NCBI RefSeq assembly: GCF_030699305.1
Contig: NZ_JAUYNB010000012.1
Location: 1-64,000, forward strand
Origin: Novosphingobium sp.
GTDB lineage: Bacteria; Pseudomonadota; Alphaproteobacteria; Sphingomonadales; Sphingomonadaceae
Length of the DNA stretch: 64,000 nt
Direction of reading: 5' to 3'
Every line of letters starts with the position of its first letter. The stretch's first letter is position 1. The notes below the pieces were generated by a model. It was given only the letters and a program-made list of their open reading frames with translations, was not told where the DNA came from and did no database searches. Both the position numbers and the translations under genes were made by a program. This document shows positions 55,168-63,847 of the stretch, in pieces.

Positions 55168-57318
55168 TTGAAACGTATTGCCGTTGCCAGTCTGCTTGTG
55201 ATCGGCCTTGCCGCATGGTTCCTGCTCGATCTCGGGCAGTATCTGACGCTCGATGCACTTAAGGCGCAGCAGGCAGCGGTCGAGGGTTTCTATCAGGCCA
55301 ACCCGCTGCTGGTTCTGGCGGCCTTTTTCGCCATCTACGTGATCCTGACCGCGCTTTCCGTTCCTGGCGCGGCGATCTTGACGCTTGGCGCAGGGGCGGT
55401 CTTTGGCGTGACAACCGGCACGCTCGTTGTCTCTTTTGCCTCGTCCATCGGCGCGACGCTTGCCTTTCTTGCCTCGCGCTATCTGTTCCGTGATGCCGTC
55501 CAGTCCCGCTTTGGAGCCCGTTTGCGCTCGGTGAACGAAGGTGTGGCGCGCGATGGTGCGTTCTACCTGTTCTCGCTGCGCCTTGTCCCTGTCTTCCCGT
55601 TCTTCGCGGTCAACCTGCTGATGGGGCTGACCCCGATCCGGACGTGGACCTATTACTGGGTAAGCCAGCTGGGCATGTTCCTGGGCACGATAGTCTACGT
55701 CAATGCCGGGACACAGCTGGCGCGGATCGACGCACTGTCCGACATTGCCTCTCCCGGGCTGCTGGCTTCGTTCGCTGCGCTTGGTGCGCTGCCATGGGTG
55801 GGGAAGTGGATCATGGCTGCCATCAGGCGGCGACGCGTCTATGCGCGGTGGCAGCGCCCCGCGCGGTTCGACCGCAACCTGGTTGTGATTGGTGGCGGTG
55901 CCGCAGGACTGGTTTCGTCGTACATTGCCGCAACGGTCAAGGCGAAGGTGACGCTGGTCGAAGCCTCCAAGATGGGCGGCGATTGCCTCAACTATGGCTG
56001 CGTCCCGTCCAAGGCGCTGATCAAGTCGGCAAAGGTTGCTCATCAGATGCGCCATGCCGAAGCCTACGGGCTCGATCCCGCCGAGCCGGGATTCAGCTTC
56101 AAGGCTGTCATGCAGCGCATTCACGACGTGATCGCTGCCATCGAACCCCATGACAGCGTCGAGCGCTATGCCGGCCTCGGGGTCGATGTCGTGAAGGGCT
56201 ATGCGACGATCATCGATCCCTGGACGGTCGAGATCGCGCGCGATGACGGAACGACGCAGCGGCTGACGACACGTTCGATTATCATCGCGGCGGGCGCGGC
56301 CCCGTTGGTGCCCCCGCTTCCGGGAATCGAGGATAGCGGATACCTGACGAGCGACACGCTATGGGAAGAGTTCGCCAAGCTCGACGCCATTCCGCGCCGG
56401 ATCGTGGTCCTTGGCGGCGGACCGATCGGGTCGGAGCTGAGCCAGGCCTTCGCCCGGCTTGGAGCGGAAGTAAGCCAGGTCGAGATGGGTCCTCGTTTGC
56501 TGCCGCGCGAGGACGCCGATGTCGCCGAGATTGCGCGTAACGCCCAGGAAGCCGCTGGGGTAAGGGTGCTGACCGAGCACAAGGCCTTGCGCTTCGAGCG
56601 GCATGGAGACCAGCGCGTACTCGTCGTCAGTCATCAGGACATCGAACAGGTCCTGCCTTATGACGCCGTCATCATGGCCGTCGGGCGCAAGGCGCGGCTT
56701 TCCGGCTATGGCCTGGAGGATATCGGGATCGAAACCGAGCGTACAGTCGTCACCGATGATTACCTCGCGACGCTGTACCCCAACATCTACGCCGCCGGAG
56801 ACGTCGCCGGGCCTTACCAGTTCACTCACACCGCATCGCACCAGGCCTGGTTCGCCAGCGTCAACGCACTGTTCGGCCAGTTCTGGCGGTTCAAGGCCGA
56901 CTACCGGGTCATTCCCTGGACCACCTTCATCGATCCCGAAGTGGCGCGCGTCGGGCTCAACGAGCAGGAAGCGCGCGAGCAGGGTGTGGCCCACGAAGTC
57001 ACGGTCTTTCCGATGCACGAGCTCGATCGCGCGATCGCGGAAAGCGCCACCCAGGGCTTCGTCAAAGTTCTCACGCCTCCCGGCAAGGACCGTATTCTTG
57101 GCGTCACCATCGTCGGCGATCACGCCGGTGAGCTGCTGGCCGAATATGTGCTGGCGATGAAGCACGGACTTGGGCTGAACAAGATCATGGCAACGATCCA
57201 CACCTATCCGACCATGGCCGAAGCCAACAAATATGCGGCGGGCGAGTGGAAGAAGAAGCATGCGCCCGAAGGCCTGATCCGCTTCGTGGAACGCTATCAT
57301 GCGTGGCGTCGGGGCTGA
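55168..57318 (+). CDS. VTT (DedA/TMEM64-like) membrane domain fused to FAD disulfide reductase
   Basis: About 716-aa protein. The N-terminal part (1-230) has several helices and the VTT pattern (SVPGAAILTLGAGAVFG...RLVPVFPFFAVNLLMGL). The C-terminal part (about 240-716) is a class-I pyridine nucleotide-disulfide oxidoreductase with redox motif GGDCLNYGCVPSKAL, a NAD-binding VVLGGGPIGSELSQAFARLG, and a dimerisation segment ATIHTYPTMAEANKYAAG. TTG at 55168 has AGGAG 7 bp upstream. Such proteins are often labelled mercuric-reductase-like, but the true substrate is unknown. Confidence 0.88.
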   Translation: MKRIAVASLLVIGLAAWFLLDLGQYLTLDALKAQQAAVEGFYQANPLLVLAAFFAIYVILTALSVPGAAILTLGAGAVFGVTTGTLVVSFASSIGATLAFLASRYLFRDAVQSRFGARLRSVNEGVARDGAFYLFSLRLVPVFPFFAVNLLMGLTPIRTWTYYWVSQLGMFLGTIVYVNAGTQLARIDALSDIASPGLLASFAALGALPWVGKWIMAAIRRRRVYARWQRPARFDRNLVVIGGGAAGLVSSYIAATVKAKVTLVEASKMGGDCLNYGCVPSKALIKSAKVAHQMRHAEAYGLDPAEPGFSFKAVMQRIHDVIAAIEPHDSVERYAGLGVDVVKGYATIIDPWTVEIARDDGTTQRLTTRSIIIAAGAAPLVPPLPGIEDSGYLTSDTLWEEFAKLDAIPRRIVVLGGGPIGSELSQAFARLGAEVSQVEMGPRLLPREDADVAEIARNAQEAAGVRVLTEHKALRFERHGDQRVLVVSHQDIEQVLPYDAVIMAVGRKARLSGYGLEDIGIETERTVVTDDYLATLYPNIYAAGDVAGPYQFTHTASHQAWFASVNALFGQFWRFKADYRVIPWTTFIDPEVARVGLNEQEAREQGVAHEVTVFPMHELDRAIAESATQGFVKVLTPPGKDRILGVTIVGDHAGELLAEYVLAMKHGLGLNKIMATIHTYPTMAEANKYAAGEWKKKHAPEGLIRFVERYHAWRRG

Positions 57319-57339
57319 CCGGGTTTTTTGTCAGGGGCT

Positions 57340-57365
57340 GTAACCAAAGCTGCTTCAGGCACGAA
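57340..57365 (+). promoter_or_regulatory. SigF-type promoter of the Cys-rich peptide cassette
   Basis: GTAACC (57340-57345), 16 bases, CGAA (57362-57365), only 9 bp before the ATG at 57375. It has the same sequence and spacing as the buf promoter at 48935. Confidence 0.65.
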
Positions 57366-57374
57366 CAAGAGTCT

Positions 57375-57722
57375 ATGGGCCGTCTCAAGCTACTCGTGTT
57401 GGCCATGCTTTTTGCAGTGGTAGGCCCGCTGCCGGGTCTGGCGGCCGTCCAGACAAGCGATCATCGTCCGGCTGCCACATGCACGCAATGTTGCGACGAC
57501 CAATCCAGTGGTTGCGCGGCAGAGTTTACGGCCTGCAAACGTATATGCGCCGCAGCAGTCATCCCCGTGTCTCTCGCGCTTGAAAGTCATCGCGCTGTTG
57601 GAGTTCGCGGTTCCCGGGCGTCGCAATCACTCGAATCCATCTCCGAAAAGCCGGTTCCGCCCCCGCCCAGGGTGCGGTCCGCGCGACTACAACCGAAAAC
57701 ACATTCTGGAGAATTGATATGA
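57375..57722 (+). CDS. Exported Cys-rich protein of unknown function
   Basis: 115-aa protein. After a signal peptide (about 1-24) there are Cys at 36, 39, 40, 47, 54 and 58 (TCTQCCDDQSSGCAAEFTACKRIC), then a Pro-rich tail (KPVPPPPR). The Cys pattern suggests metal binding or disulfides. It has no recognised family. Its TGA overlaps the next gene's ATG by 4 bp. Confidence 0.7.
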   Translation: MGRLKLLVLAMLFAVVGPLPGLAAVQTSDHRPAATCTQCCDDQSSGCAAEFTACKRICAAAVIPVSLALESHRAVGVRGSRASQSLESISEKPVPPPPRVRSARLQPKTHSGELI

Positions 57723-57850
57723 AACTCATCACCAAGATCATCGCTGCCTCGGCCCTTTTGACGCCTGGCATGGCCTTTGCGGCCAGTCCGTCGACCTTTG
57801 CCGAGGCCTGCTGTGCGTTGGCCGCTTGCTGCGGACTGCCGTGCTGCTGA
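57719..57850 (+). CDS. 43-aa exported Cys-rich peptide
   Basis: 43-aa product MKLITKIIAASALLTPGMAF..., with a signal peptide cleaved around residue 21-22. The short mature peptide ends EACCALAACCGLPCC: Cys at 31, 32, 37, 38, 42 and 43, three adjacent pairs. It is coupled to the upstream gene by a 4-bp overlap. It looks like a secreted metal-binding or RiPP-like peptide. No homologue is recognised from sequence alone. Confidence 0.7.
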   Translation: MKLITKIIAASALLTPGMAFAASPSTFAEACCALAACCGLPCC

Positions 57851-57958
57851 TGGCATGAGAGGGGGGCTGGCGGATGGAAGCGTCCGTCAGCCCTCAGCAA
57901 TTTCCAATTCCCGCGCTGGTCGGCTGCGCACACATGCCGCGACAGAAGGAGTGAATCC

Positions 57959-58390
57959 ATGAAGGCAAAAAGTCTTTTGTTCCTGCGGCTCGGTACAGGG
58001 CTGCTGCTCATTATCTGGGGCCTGGTTCGCGTTGTCGAACCGGGCATGGGCGCCCACGTCAGCGAGAAATACTATTCCGGGATCGGGGCCGCGCACACTG
58101 TCCAGTTGGCATGGGGCGCGGCGCTGCTCGCAATCGGGGTGCTGACCGTGCTCGGTCTGTGGCGGCGTTGGGTCTACCTGGCGCAAGCAGTGGTGCTGGT
58201 CAGTGGTGCTCTCTCGATCTGGAAATATCTGCTCGATCCATTCGGCATGTGGCTGCTGACTCGCGAGACGAGCCAGATTCTCTTCTTCCCTTCGTTGACA
58301 GTGGCGGCTGCGTCGCTGGTGCTGTTCGCGTTTCGCGACGAGGATACGATTTCGCTCGATAGCTGGCGAGCTGGACGGCGCGGGCTTTGA
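57959..58390 (+). CDS. DoxX-like membrane protein
   Basis: 143-aa protein with four hydrophobic segments (about 5-25, 45-65, 70-95 and 115-125). The N-terminus (SLLFLRLGTGLLLIIWGLVRVVEPGMG) resembles DoxX. AGAAGGA precedes the ATG at good distance. It follows the two Cys-rich genes, as DoxX follows the bufferin genes at 51031. Confidence 0.78.
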   Translation: MKAKSLLFLRLGTGLLLIIWGLVRVVEPGMGAHVSEKYYSGIGAAHTVQLAWGAALLAIGVLTVLGLWRRWVYLAQAVVLVSGALSIWKYLLDPFGMWLLTRETSQILFFPSLTVAAASLVLFAFRDEDTISLDSWRAGRRGL

Positions 58391-58443
58391 CGCCGCTTTG
58401 ACAGTGGCTGAAATCTTGCCAGCACGATCAACTTGAGATCCGC

Positions 58444-59217
58444 TTAGGCTGCGCTGATCGATAAGGGCAGGCGATCGTCCCAGCTCAGGGCGCGATGATC
58501 GAACCCGCCAGCGACAGTCGGCTTGACGATGTCGAAGTAAGGCGAGACATCGAAATCCCGCGGCGTGAACAGGCTATGGTGGCGGATGTGCAGGATGTCG
58601 CGGACGCAGCCCTGGCAGTCCGGGTCCTCGACAAGTTCCCGGGTAATTTGCGGAAGGATCGGGTATCGGATCGACTGGAACGCCTGGGCTACCAGCGTTG
58701 AGCAGATCGCCTTCGTGGGCTCCCCGCTGCCGAGCGCTATCATCCGCCGTCGCCAGCTTGAGGGCACGGGCGGCGTGGGGCACAGGTAACGGGCAAGATC
58801 GACAACGTTGGCGAGGTCGTATTCGTCGCCGACGTGTCCCAGTGCAAAATCGACAACCACGCTAATGTCCTTCTCCGTAAGACCGATCGGCCGGCAGATG
58901 CGGGTGTGGAGGCCCGCGAACTCAGCAAGCGAAACGACCCTTACACCATCCACGGCATCGGCTTCGACGAACTGCGGGGAAGCGTCCGAACTACCATCGG
59001 CAGCGGAGATACACAGCGCCGCATGCGACCAGGTAGACTGGGTGAGATACTTGATTGCCGTGCTGATGCGCTGCCTGCCATCGACCAGCAGGACGTCGCC
59101 GGGCTGAATGATCCGGCGCAGCACTTCGGGGTCGGTAGGGGCGTTGGCATAGGGTGCGCGCGAAGGCCCGGTCAGGAATCCGGCCAGTTGCCGACCGACC
59201 CACAGCAAGAGCCCCAT
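58444..59217 (-). CDS. YiiX-like permuted papain-fold hydrolase
   Basis: 257-aa protein. The N-terminus is MGLLLWVGRQLAGFL. Then PGDVLLVDGRQRISTAIKYLTQSTWSHAALCI gives the His region and KAICSTLVAQAFQSI gives the Cys. The order (His first, Cys later) is that of permuted NlpC/P60-like hydrolases of the YiiX type. It is probably membrane-associated at the N-terminus. It follows the 35-aa frame by 3 bp. Confidence 0.72.
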   Translation of the reverse strand: MGLLLWVGRQLAGFLTGPSRAPYANAPTDPEVLRRIIQPGDVLLVDGRQRISTAIKYLTQSTWSHAALCISAADGSSDASPQFVEADAVDGVRVVSLAEFAGLHTRICRPIGLTEKDISVVVDFALGHVGDEYDLANVVDLARYLCPTPPVPSSWRRRMIALGSGEPTKAICSTLVAQAFQSIRYPILPQITRELVEDPDCQGCVRDILHIRHHSLFTPRDFDVSPYFDIVKPTVAGGFDHRALSWDDRLPLSISAA

Positions 59218-59220
59218 CGC

Positions 59221-59328
59221 TCAGCCCGGCATAGCCAGGATGATCTCAATCGGCTCGGCCATGGGCGCTGTTTCCCGAATAGAGGTGATCTGGCGACCTT
59301 TGCGGTTCACGATGCTGGAAATCTTCAT
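59221..59328 (-). CDS. Small protein, CBS-domain-like start
   Basis: 35-aa frame MKISSIVNRKGRQITSIRE... ending PIEIILAMPG. The first 20 residues resemble the beginning of CBS-domain proteins, but the rest of a CBS domain is missing, so it could be a truncated gene. It sits between the SigF-type promoter and the YiiX-like gene, so it may be the first gene of that transcript. Confidence 0.45.
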   Translation of the reverse strand: MKISSIVNRKGRQITSIRETAPMAEPIEIILAMPG

Positions 59329-59362
59329 ACTGCTGGCTCCGATCCTGGCCCCTGCCTGAATA

Positions 59363-59388
59363 TTCGGATCGAGATGCGGGCTGGTTAC
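59363..59388 (-). promoter_or_regulatory. SigF-type promoter (minus strand)
   Basis: On the minus strand GTAACC (59388-59383), 16 bases, CGAA (59366-59363), 34 bp before the small ATG at 59328. It has the same spacing as the sites at 48935 and 57340. Confidence 0.65.
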
Positions 59389-59455
59389 AGGCGTCTGCAA
59401 ATTGCCCTCGTAGCTGGTCTCCAGGGTGATCTTGCGGCGTGATCAAAATGACGTT

Positions 59456-59480
59456 GTAAGGATTTGGCCGGGTGACCGAC
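59456..59480 (+). promoter_or_regulatory. ECF promoter candidate of the TonB receptor
   Basis: GTAAGG (59456-59461), 15 bases, CGAC (59477-59480), 55 bp before the TTG at 59536. The extended GTTGTAAGG matches the site at 52905-52913. Confidence 0.55.
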
Positions 59481-59535
59481 AAACGGGGCATCAAACCCTA
59501 CCGAGGCTCGCCTCGAGAAGCATTGGAGATCCTGC

Positions 59536-62500
59536 TTGTTATCGTCCCGCCTCCTTGTCTCGGCATGCGTGCTGGCTGTTGCAACCGTCGCTGATCCTGC
59601 CCTTGCCCAGCAAGCCGGGGTGCAGATCGCCCTGGTGGATGCCTCCACCAACCAGCCAGCGGCGGATGTCGAAGTGCGGATCGAGAATGCCGATATCGGC
59701 TACTCCCGGACCGCGCGTTCGGACGAGCAGGGATTCGTTCGGATCGAAGGTCTGACGACCGCTGGAACCTACCGGGTCACGACCGCCGCCGGGGGCAGCT
59801 ACGAAAGCGATCAACAGGCCAGTGTTGAGCTGCGCTCCAACTTCACCAGCAGCGTAACACTGCGCCTTGTGCCAGTGGGCGGCGGAACCATTGTCGTCAC
59901 CGGCGCACGCGGAATCACACGCCTCAATACCGTCAATGCCGAGGTCTCGGCTTCGCTTGGCAAGGCCGAACTTGTGGCTTTACCCATTGAAGGGCGCGAT
60001 GTGATCGGTGCACTGGTTCGCCTGCCCAATGTCGTGGCCTCGACCGGGTTCTTCCCCGAAGCACCGTCGGTGTCGATCAACGGCTCGAACGGACTCGATA
60101 CCAACTACCTCTTTGATGGGCTCGACAATAACGAGAACTTCCTGGGCGGCCTCAAGTTTCCGGTTCCGCTGGGCTTTACCCGGGACGTGACGGTGCTCGC
60201 GAACTCCTATTCGGTGGCCTATGGCCGGACGGCGAACGGCGTGGTCAACTATACCTCACCTTCGGGCAGCAACGACTATCACGGCGAGGTCTATGCGCTG
60301 GTGCGTCCAGGTCGCCCACTCGATGCAATCACTCCTTTCCCACGGCGCGACCTGTCAGGCAATCCGGTTGGCGAGAGCTTCGAGCGATACCAGGCCGGTG
60401 CGAGCATTGGCGGTCCGATCGCTCGCGACAGGACCTTCTTCTATGCCAATTTCGAATATACCCGCGATCGCAATCAGCAGGTGGTCGATGCGCCTGCATT
60501 GGGCGTGGTGGATACGGTCACCGGCAACAATGAATTCTACCTCGGTTCGGTCCGGCTCGACCACCGCCTGACCGAGGACTGGACGCTGGGCCTGAGGGCC
60601 AGTTTCGGGCGGGTGACCATTGACCGACCTGGCGGCGGCCTTGGCGGCGGCAACGTAACCTTTCCTTCGGCGGGTTCGGACCAGGACCGCTTCTCGACGC
60701 TGGTCGCGGCAACGGCGAGCTATTCCGGGGAGAGCTGGAGCTATGACGGCGCGGTCCAGTTCAGCCGCTTTCGCTGGGATTACGGCAAGCCCAAGGGGCC
60801 GGCCGGGCCGCAAGTCGTGATTCGAGGGTCCAGTGGGCTGACCGTCGGTGTCGTCGGCCACCCCGGCTTCGTGTTCAATGACCTCGAAGAGACCTGGCAA
60901 ACGACGCACCGGCTGCAACGCAAGCTGGGCAATCACAAACTGAGCTTCGGCGCCGATGTCATCCATTCCGATTTTGCGCTGCTGGGCGGCGGCAATCCGG
61001 ACGGAAACTTCACGGTAGACCTGACTGCCCCGCAACTTGCCAGCCTGTCCTCGAAGGGCCTGGCTCTGTCGGCGCAGGACGTCCTTGCTCTCAACCCGGC
61101 GGTGGCCAACTATTCAGTCGAACTGCGCCCGCAGAATTTCGGCACCGGGCAGACGCAGCTGGCATTCTACGTCGAGGACGAATGGCAACTCAGTCCGAAA
61201 CTGACGGCGACGCTGGGTCTGCGATGGGATTACGACAGCCTGACAGGAAAAGGAGGCAAGGGCGGCGATTACGATAATTTCGCGCCGCGCTTCGCACTCA
61301 ACTACCGGCCCGATGCCCGCTCTACCTTACGGTTCGGAGCCGGGCTTTTCTATGGCAAGCTTTCCTATGCCGTCATTTCCGACGCACTCCAGCGCAACAC
61401 GACTTCGCCGGGCTTTCTGGGCCAGCTCGGCCAGCTCCAGTCGCTCGGCATCATTCCGGCGGGAACCGATCTCAGCCGGATAACTTTCGACGGCAACCTG
61501 ACCGTCTCGCCGAACTGCGCCACCGTCTCGACCTGCCCGACGCCGCAGCAGGTCCAGGGTCAGCGTGCTACGGCAACCCTGGGCGAGGCGCGCATCCTGA
61601 GCCCCGATGGATACCAGAGCCCGTGGAGCCTGCAGCTCAGTGGTGGATACCAGTTCCAGGCAACCGACACGATCACGCTCTCCGCCGACGTGATCTACAG
61701 CCGCTCTCACAATCTGGTGCGGCTGCGCGATCTCAATGCGCCGACGCCTTTCACCCCCAACCTTGCCAACCTGACGCCGACGAATATCACTCTGCTGCAA
61801 AGCCAGCCCGACAATGCTTCGCGGTTTGCGCTCGCGCAGTCGCTCGGCCTCGTGCGCAGCCAGGCGGATGCCGATGCGACCCGCCCGGTCGCGTTGGTGG
61901 CCGGAGGCGCGCGTCAGATCACCGTGTCCGAGACTGCGGGAGAGGCCGAATACAAGGCGCTGATCCTGCAGGTGAACAAGGCGCGAGGCTCCGATGCTTA
62001 CGCCTTCCGCCTGAGCTACACGCTGTCCAGCCTGAAGAACGATACTGACGACATCAACTTCCGCGCGGCCAACGCCAACCTCTTCAGCACCGAATGGGGT
62101 CCATCGGCCAACGACCGGCGTCATGTTATCTCGGCGGTCGGTTATCTCTACCCGCTGGAGGGTTTGACGCTCAGCGTGGCCGGACTGTTCCAGTCGGGCC
62201 AACCCGTCAACCTCGTGCCCGACGCGCGGATCTTCGGCACGCCGGATCTCAATGGCGACGGAGCCTCTTTCGGCGAGAACTTCGTCGGCAATTCCGACCG
62301 TTATCCGGGTGCCACGCGCAATTCGGGCCGCCTCCCCTGGTCAGCCACCGTCGATCTTGGGCTGCGCTATGCCATCCCCGGCTTTGGCGGACGGTTCGAG
62401 CTGAGCGCCGACGTGTTCAACCTGTTCAACACGAACAACGAATCTGGTTTTGCCAACGCCGCGACGACCTCGAACCAGGTCCAGTTCGGCGGCGGCGCGC

Positions 62501-62565
62501 CCTTCGTGCAGCGCAACGCCGGGCCGCCTCGTCAATTCCAGTTCGGTGCGGCATACAAGTTCTGA
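59536..62565 (+). CDS. TonB-dependent receptor with carboxypeptidase-regulatory domain
   Basis: 1009-aa outer-membrane protein. A signal peptide (about 1-24) is followed by a CarboxypepD_reg-like domain (about 28-105), a plug domain (about 120-220, with the NGSNGLDTNYLFDGLDNNENF segment) and a large beta-barrel ending in Phe (FGAAYKF). The type is the Oar/TonB receptor family. The TTG start is preceded by GGAG. It is probably cotranscribed with the nucleoside transporter 12 bp downstream, so the substrate may be a nucleoside or related compound. Confidence 0.88.
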   Translation: MLSSRLLVSACVLAVATVADPALAQQAGVQIALVDASTNQPAADVEVRIENADIGYSRTARSDEQGFVRIEGLTTAGTYRVTTAAGGSYESDQQASVELRSNFTSSVTLRLVPVGGGTIVVTGARGITRLNTVNAEVSASLGKAELVALPIEGRDVIGALVRLPNVVASTGFFPEAPSVSINGSNGLDTNYLFDGLDNNENFLGGLKFPVPLGFTRDVTVLANSYSVAYGRTANGVVNYTSPSGSNDYHGEVYALVRPGRPLDAITPFPRRDLSGNPVGESFERYQAGASIGGPIARDRTFFYANFEYTRDRNQQVVDAPALGVVDTVTGNNEFYLGSVRLDHRLTEDWTLGLRASFGRVTIDRPGGGLGGGNVTFPSAGSDQDRFSTLVAATASYSGESWSYDGAVQFSRFRWDYGKPKGPAGPQVVIRGSSGLTVGVVGHPGFVFNDLEETWQTTHRLQRKLGNHKLSFGADVIHSDFALLGGGNPDGNFTVDLTAPQLASLSSKGLALSAQDVLALNPAVANYSVELRPQNFGTGQTQLAFYVEDEWQLSPKLTATLGLRWDYDSLTGKGGKGGDYDNFAPRFALNYRPDARSTLRFGAGLFYGKLSYAVISDALQRNTTSPGFLGQLGQLQSLGIIPAGTDLSRITFDGNLTVSPNCATVSTCPTPQQVQGQRATATLGEARILSPDGYQSPWSLQLSGGYQFQATDTITLSADVIYSRSHNLVRLRDLNAPTPFTPNLANLTPTNITLLQSQPDNASRFALAQSLGLVRSQADADATRPVALVAGGARQITVSETAGEAEYKALILQVNKARGSDAYAFRLSYTLSSLKNDTDDINFRAANANLFSTEWGPSANDRRHVISAVGYLYPLEGLTLSVAGLFQSGQPVNLVPDARIFGTPDLNGDGASFGENFVGNSDRYPGATRNSGRLPWSATVDLGLRYAIPGFGGRFELSADVFNLFNTNNESGFANAATTSNQVQFGGGAPFVQRNAGPPRQFQFGAAYKF

Positions 62566-62577
62566 CAAGGGGGCAGG

Positions 62578-63843
62578 ATGGAAATGTTGCAGCAAATGCA
62601 GGGGGTAGTCGGGATCGCGCTGATCCTGCTGCTGGCCTGGGCCTTCTCCGAAAACCGGAAAGTGCTGCCGGGTTGGCGCTGGGTCGGCGGGGCGATTGCC
62701 TTGCAGGTGCTGCTCGCCCTGATCGTCGTGCGTGTGCCGGCGGTGTGGGGCGCGGTCGATGTAATCAACAGGGGCGTCGCGGCAATCGAGACGGCAACGC
62801 TTGCCGGGTCTAGCTATATGTTCGGCTACCTGGGCGGCGCGCCAATCCCGTTTGTGCTCAAGCCGGGCAGCGATCAGCCAATGGTGATCGCGTTCCAGAT
62901 CCTCCCGCTGATCATCGTCTTCTCGGCGCTCACGGCGCTGTTCTGGCACTGGGGCATACTGCGGGTCGTCGTAAACGGGCTTTCCTGGGCCTTGCGCAAG
63001 ACCATGGGCGTAACCGGTGTGGTCGGTCTCAACGCTGGCGCGAACATTTTCCTCGGGGTGGTCGAGGCACCGCTGATTGTTCGATCCTATTTTGCGCGTA
63101 TGTCGCGCGCCGATCTGTTCGCGGTCATGGTTCTGTCGATGGCCAATATCTCGGGTGCACTTCTGGTGCTCTATGCGACCACGCTGGCAAAGCAATTGCC
63201 CGATGCGGTAGGCCACATGATCGTTGCTTCGTTCCTGTCGCTGCCCGCCGCAATCCTTGTCGCCCGGATCATGGTTCCCGGCGAAGGCAGTACGGAACCC
63301 GTCGAACCCGAGCCAGAGGTCGAGTACGAAAGCACCATGGACGCGATCATCAAGGGCACGATGGACGGTGTCCAGCTGGTCCTGGCGGTTATCGGGATCA
63401 TCATCGTGGTCTTCGCCCTGGTCAATCTGACCGATCAGATCCTGGCCAACTTGCCGCTGGTTGCGGGTGAGGCCATCACGGTGAAGCGGGCGTTCGGCTG
63501 GCTGTTCTCACCGTTCATGTGGGCGCTGGGCGTGCCATGGAACGAGGCCGGCACGGCCGGCTCGCTGATGGGGACCAAGGCGATCCTCAACGAATATGTC
63601 GCCTATCTGCAGTTCGCCGCTCTGCCCGACGCGGCCCTGTCGCTGCGCAGCAAACTGATCGTGACCTATGCCCTGTGCAACGTCGCCAACCTCGCCAGTG
63701 TCGGGCTGCTCGTTTCGACCATCTCGACGCTCGCGCCGGGCCGCCGCAAGGACGCGATCGGGCTGGGCATGAAGAGCTGGATCGCCGGCAACCTCGCCTC
63801 GGCCATGGGCGGCGCGGTGATCGGCCTGGTCACCCCGGTCTAG
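62578..63843 (+). CDS. nupC: Concentrative nucleoside transporter (NupC family)
   Basis: 421-aa symporter. Features include LGVVEAPLIVRSYFARMSRADLFAVMVLSMANISGALLVLYATTLAK, LMGTKAILNEYVAY and YALCNVANLASVGLLVSTISTLAPGRR. It is a paralogue of the 30410 protein, with an inserted Glu/Pro-rich loop (STEPVEPEPEVEYES). It is 12 bp after the TonB receptor gene, so likely coregulated. Confidence 0.92.
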   Translation: MEMLQQMQGVVGIALILLLAWAFSENRKVLPGWRWVGGAIALQVLLALIVVRVPAVWGAVDVINRGVAAIETATLAGSSYMFGYLGGAPIPFVLKPGSDQPMVIAFQILPLIIVFSALTALFWHWGILRVVVNGLSWALRKTMGVTGVVGLNAGANIFLGVVEAPLIVRSYFARMSRADLFAVMVLSMANISGALLVLYATTLAKQLPDAVGHMIVASFLSLPAAILVARIMVPGEGSTEPVEPEPEVEYESTMDAIIKGTMDGVQLVLAVIGIIIVVFALVNLTDQILANLPLVAGEAITVKRAFGWLFSPFMWALGVPWNEAGTAGSLMGTKAILNEYVAYLQFAALPDAALSLRSKLIVTYALCNVANLASVGLLVSTISTLAPGRRKDAIGLGMKSWIAGNLASAMGGAVIGLVTPV

Positions 63844-63847
63844 CGCG

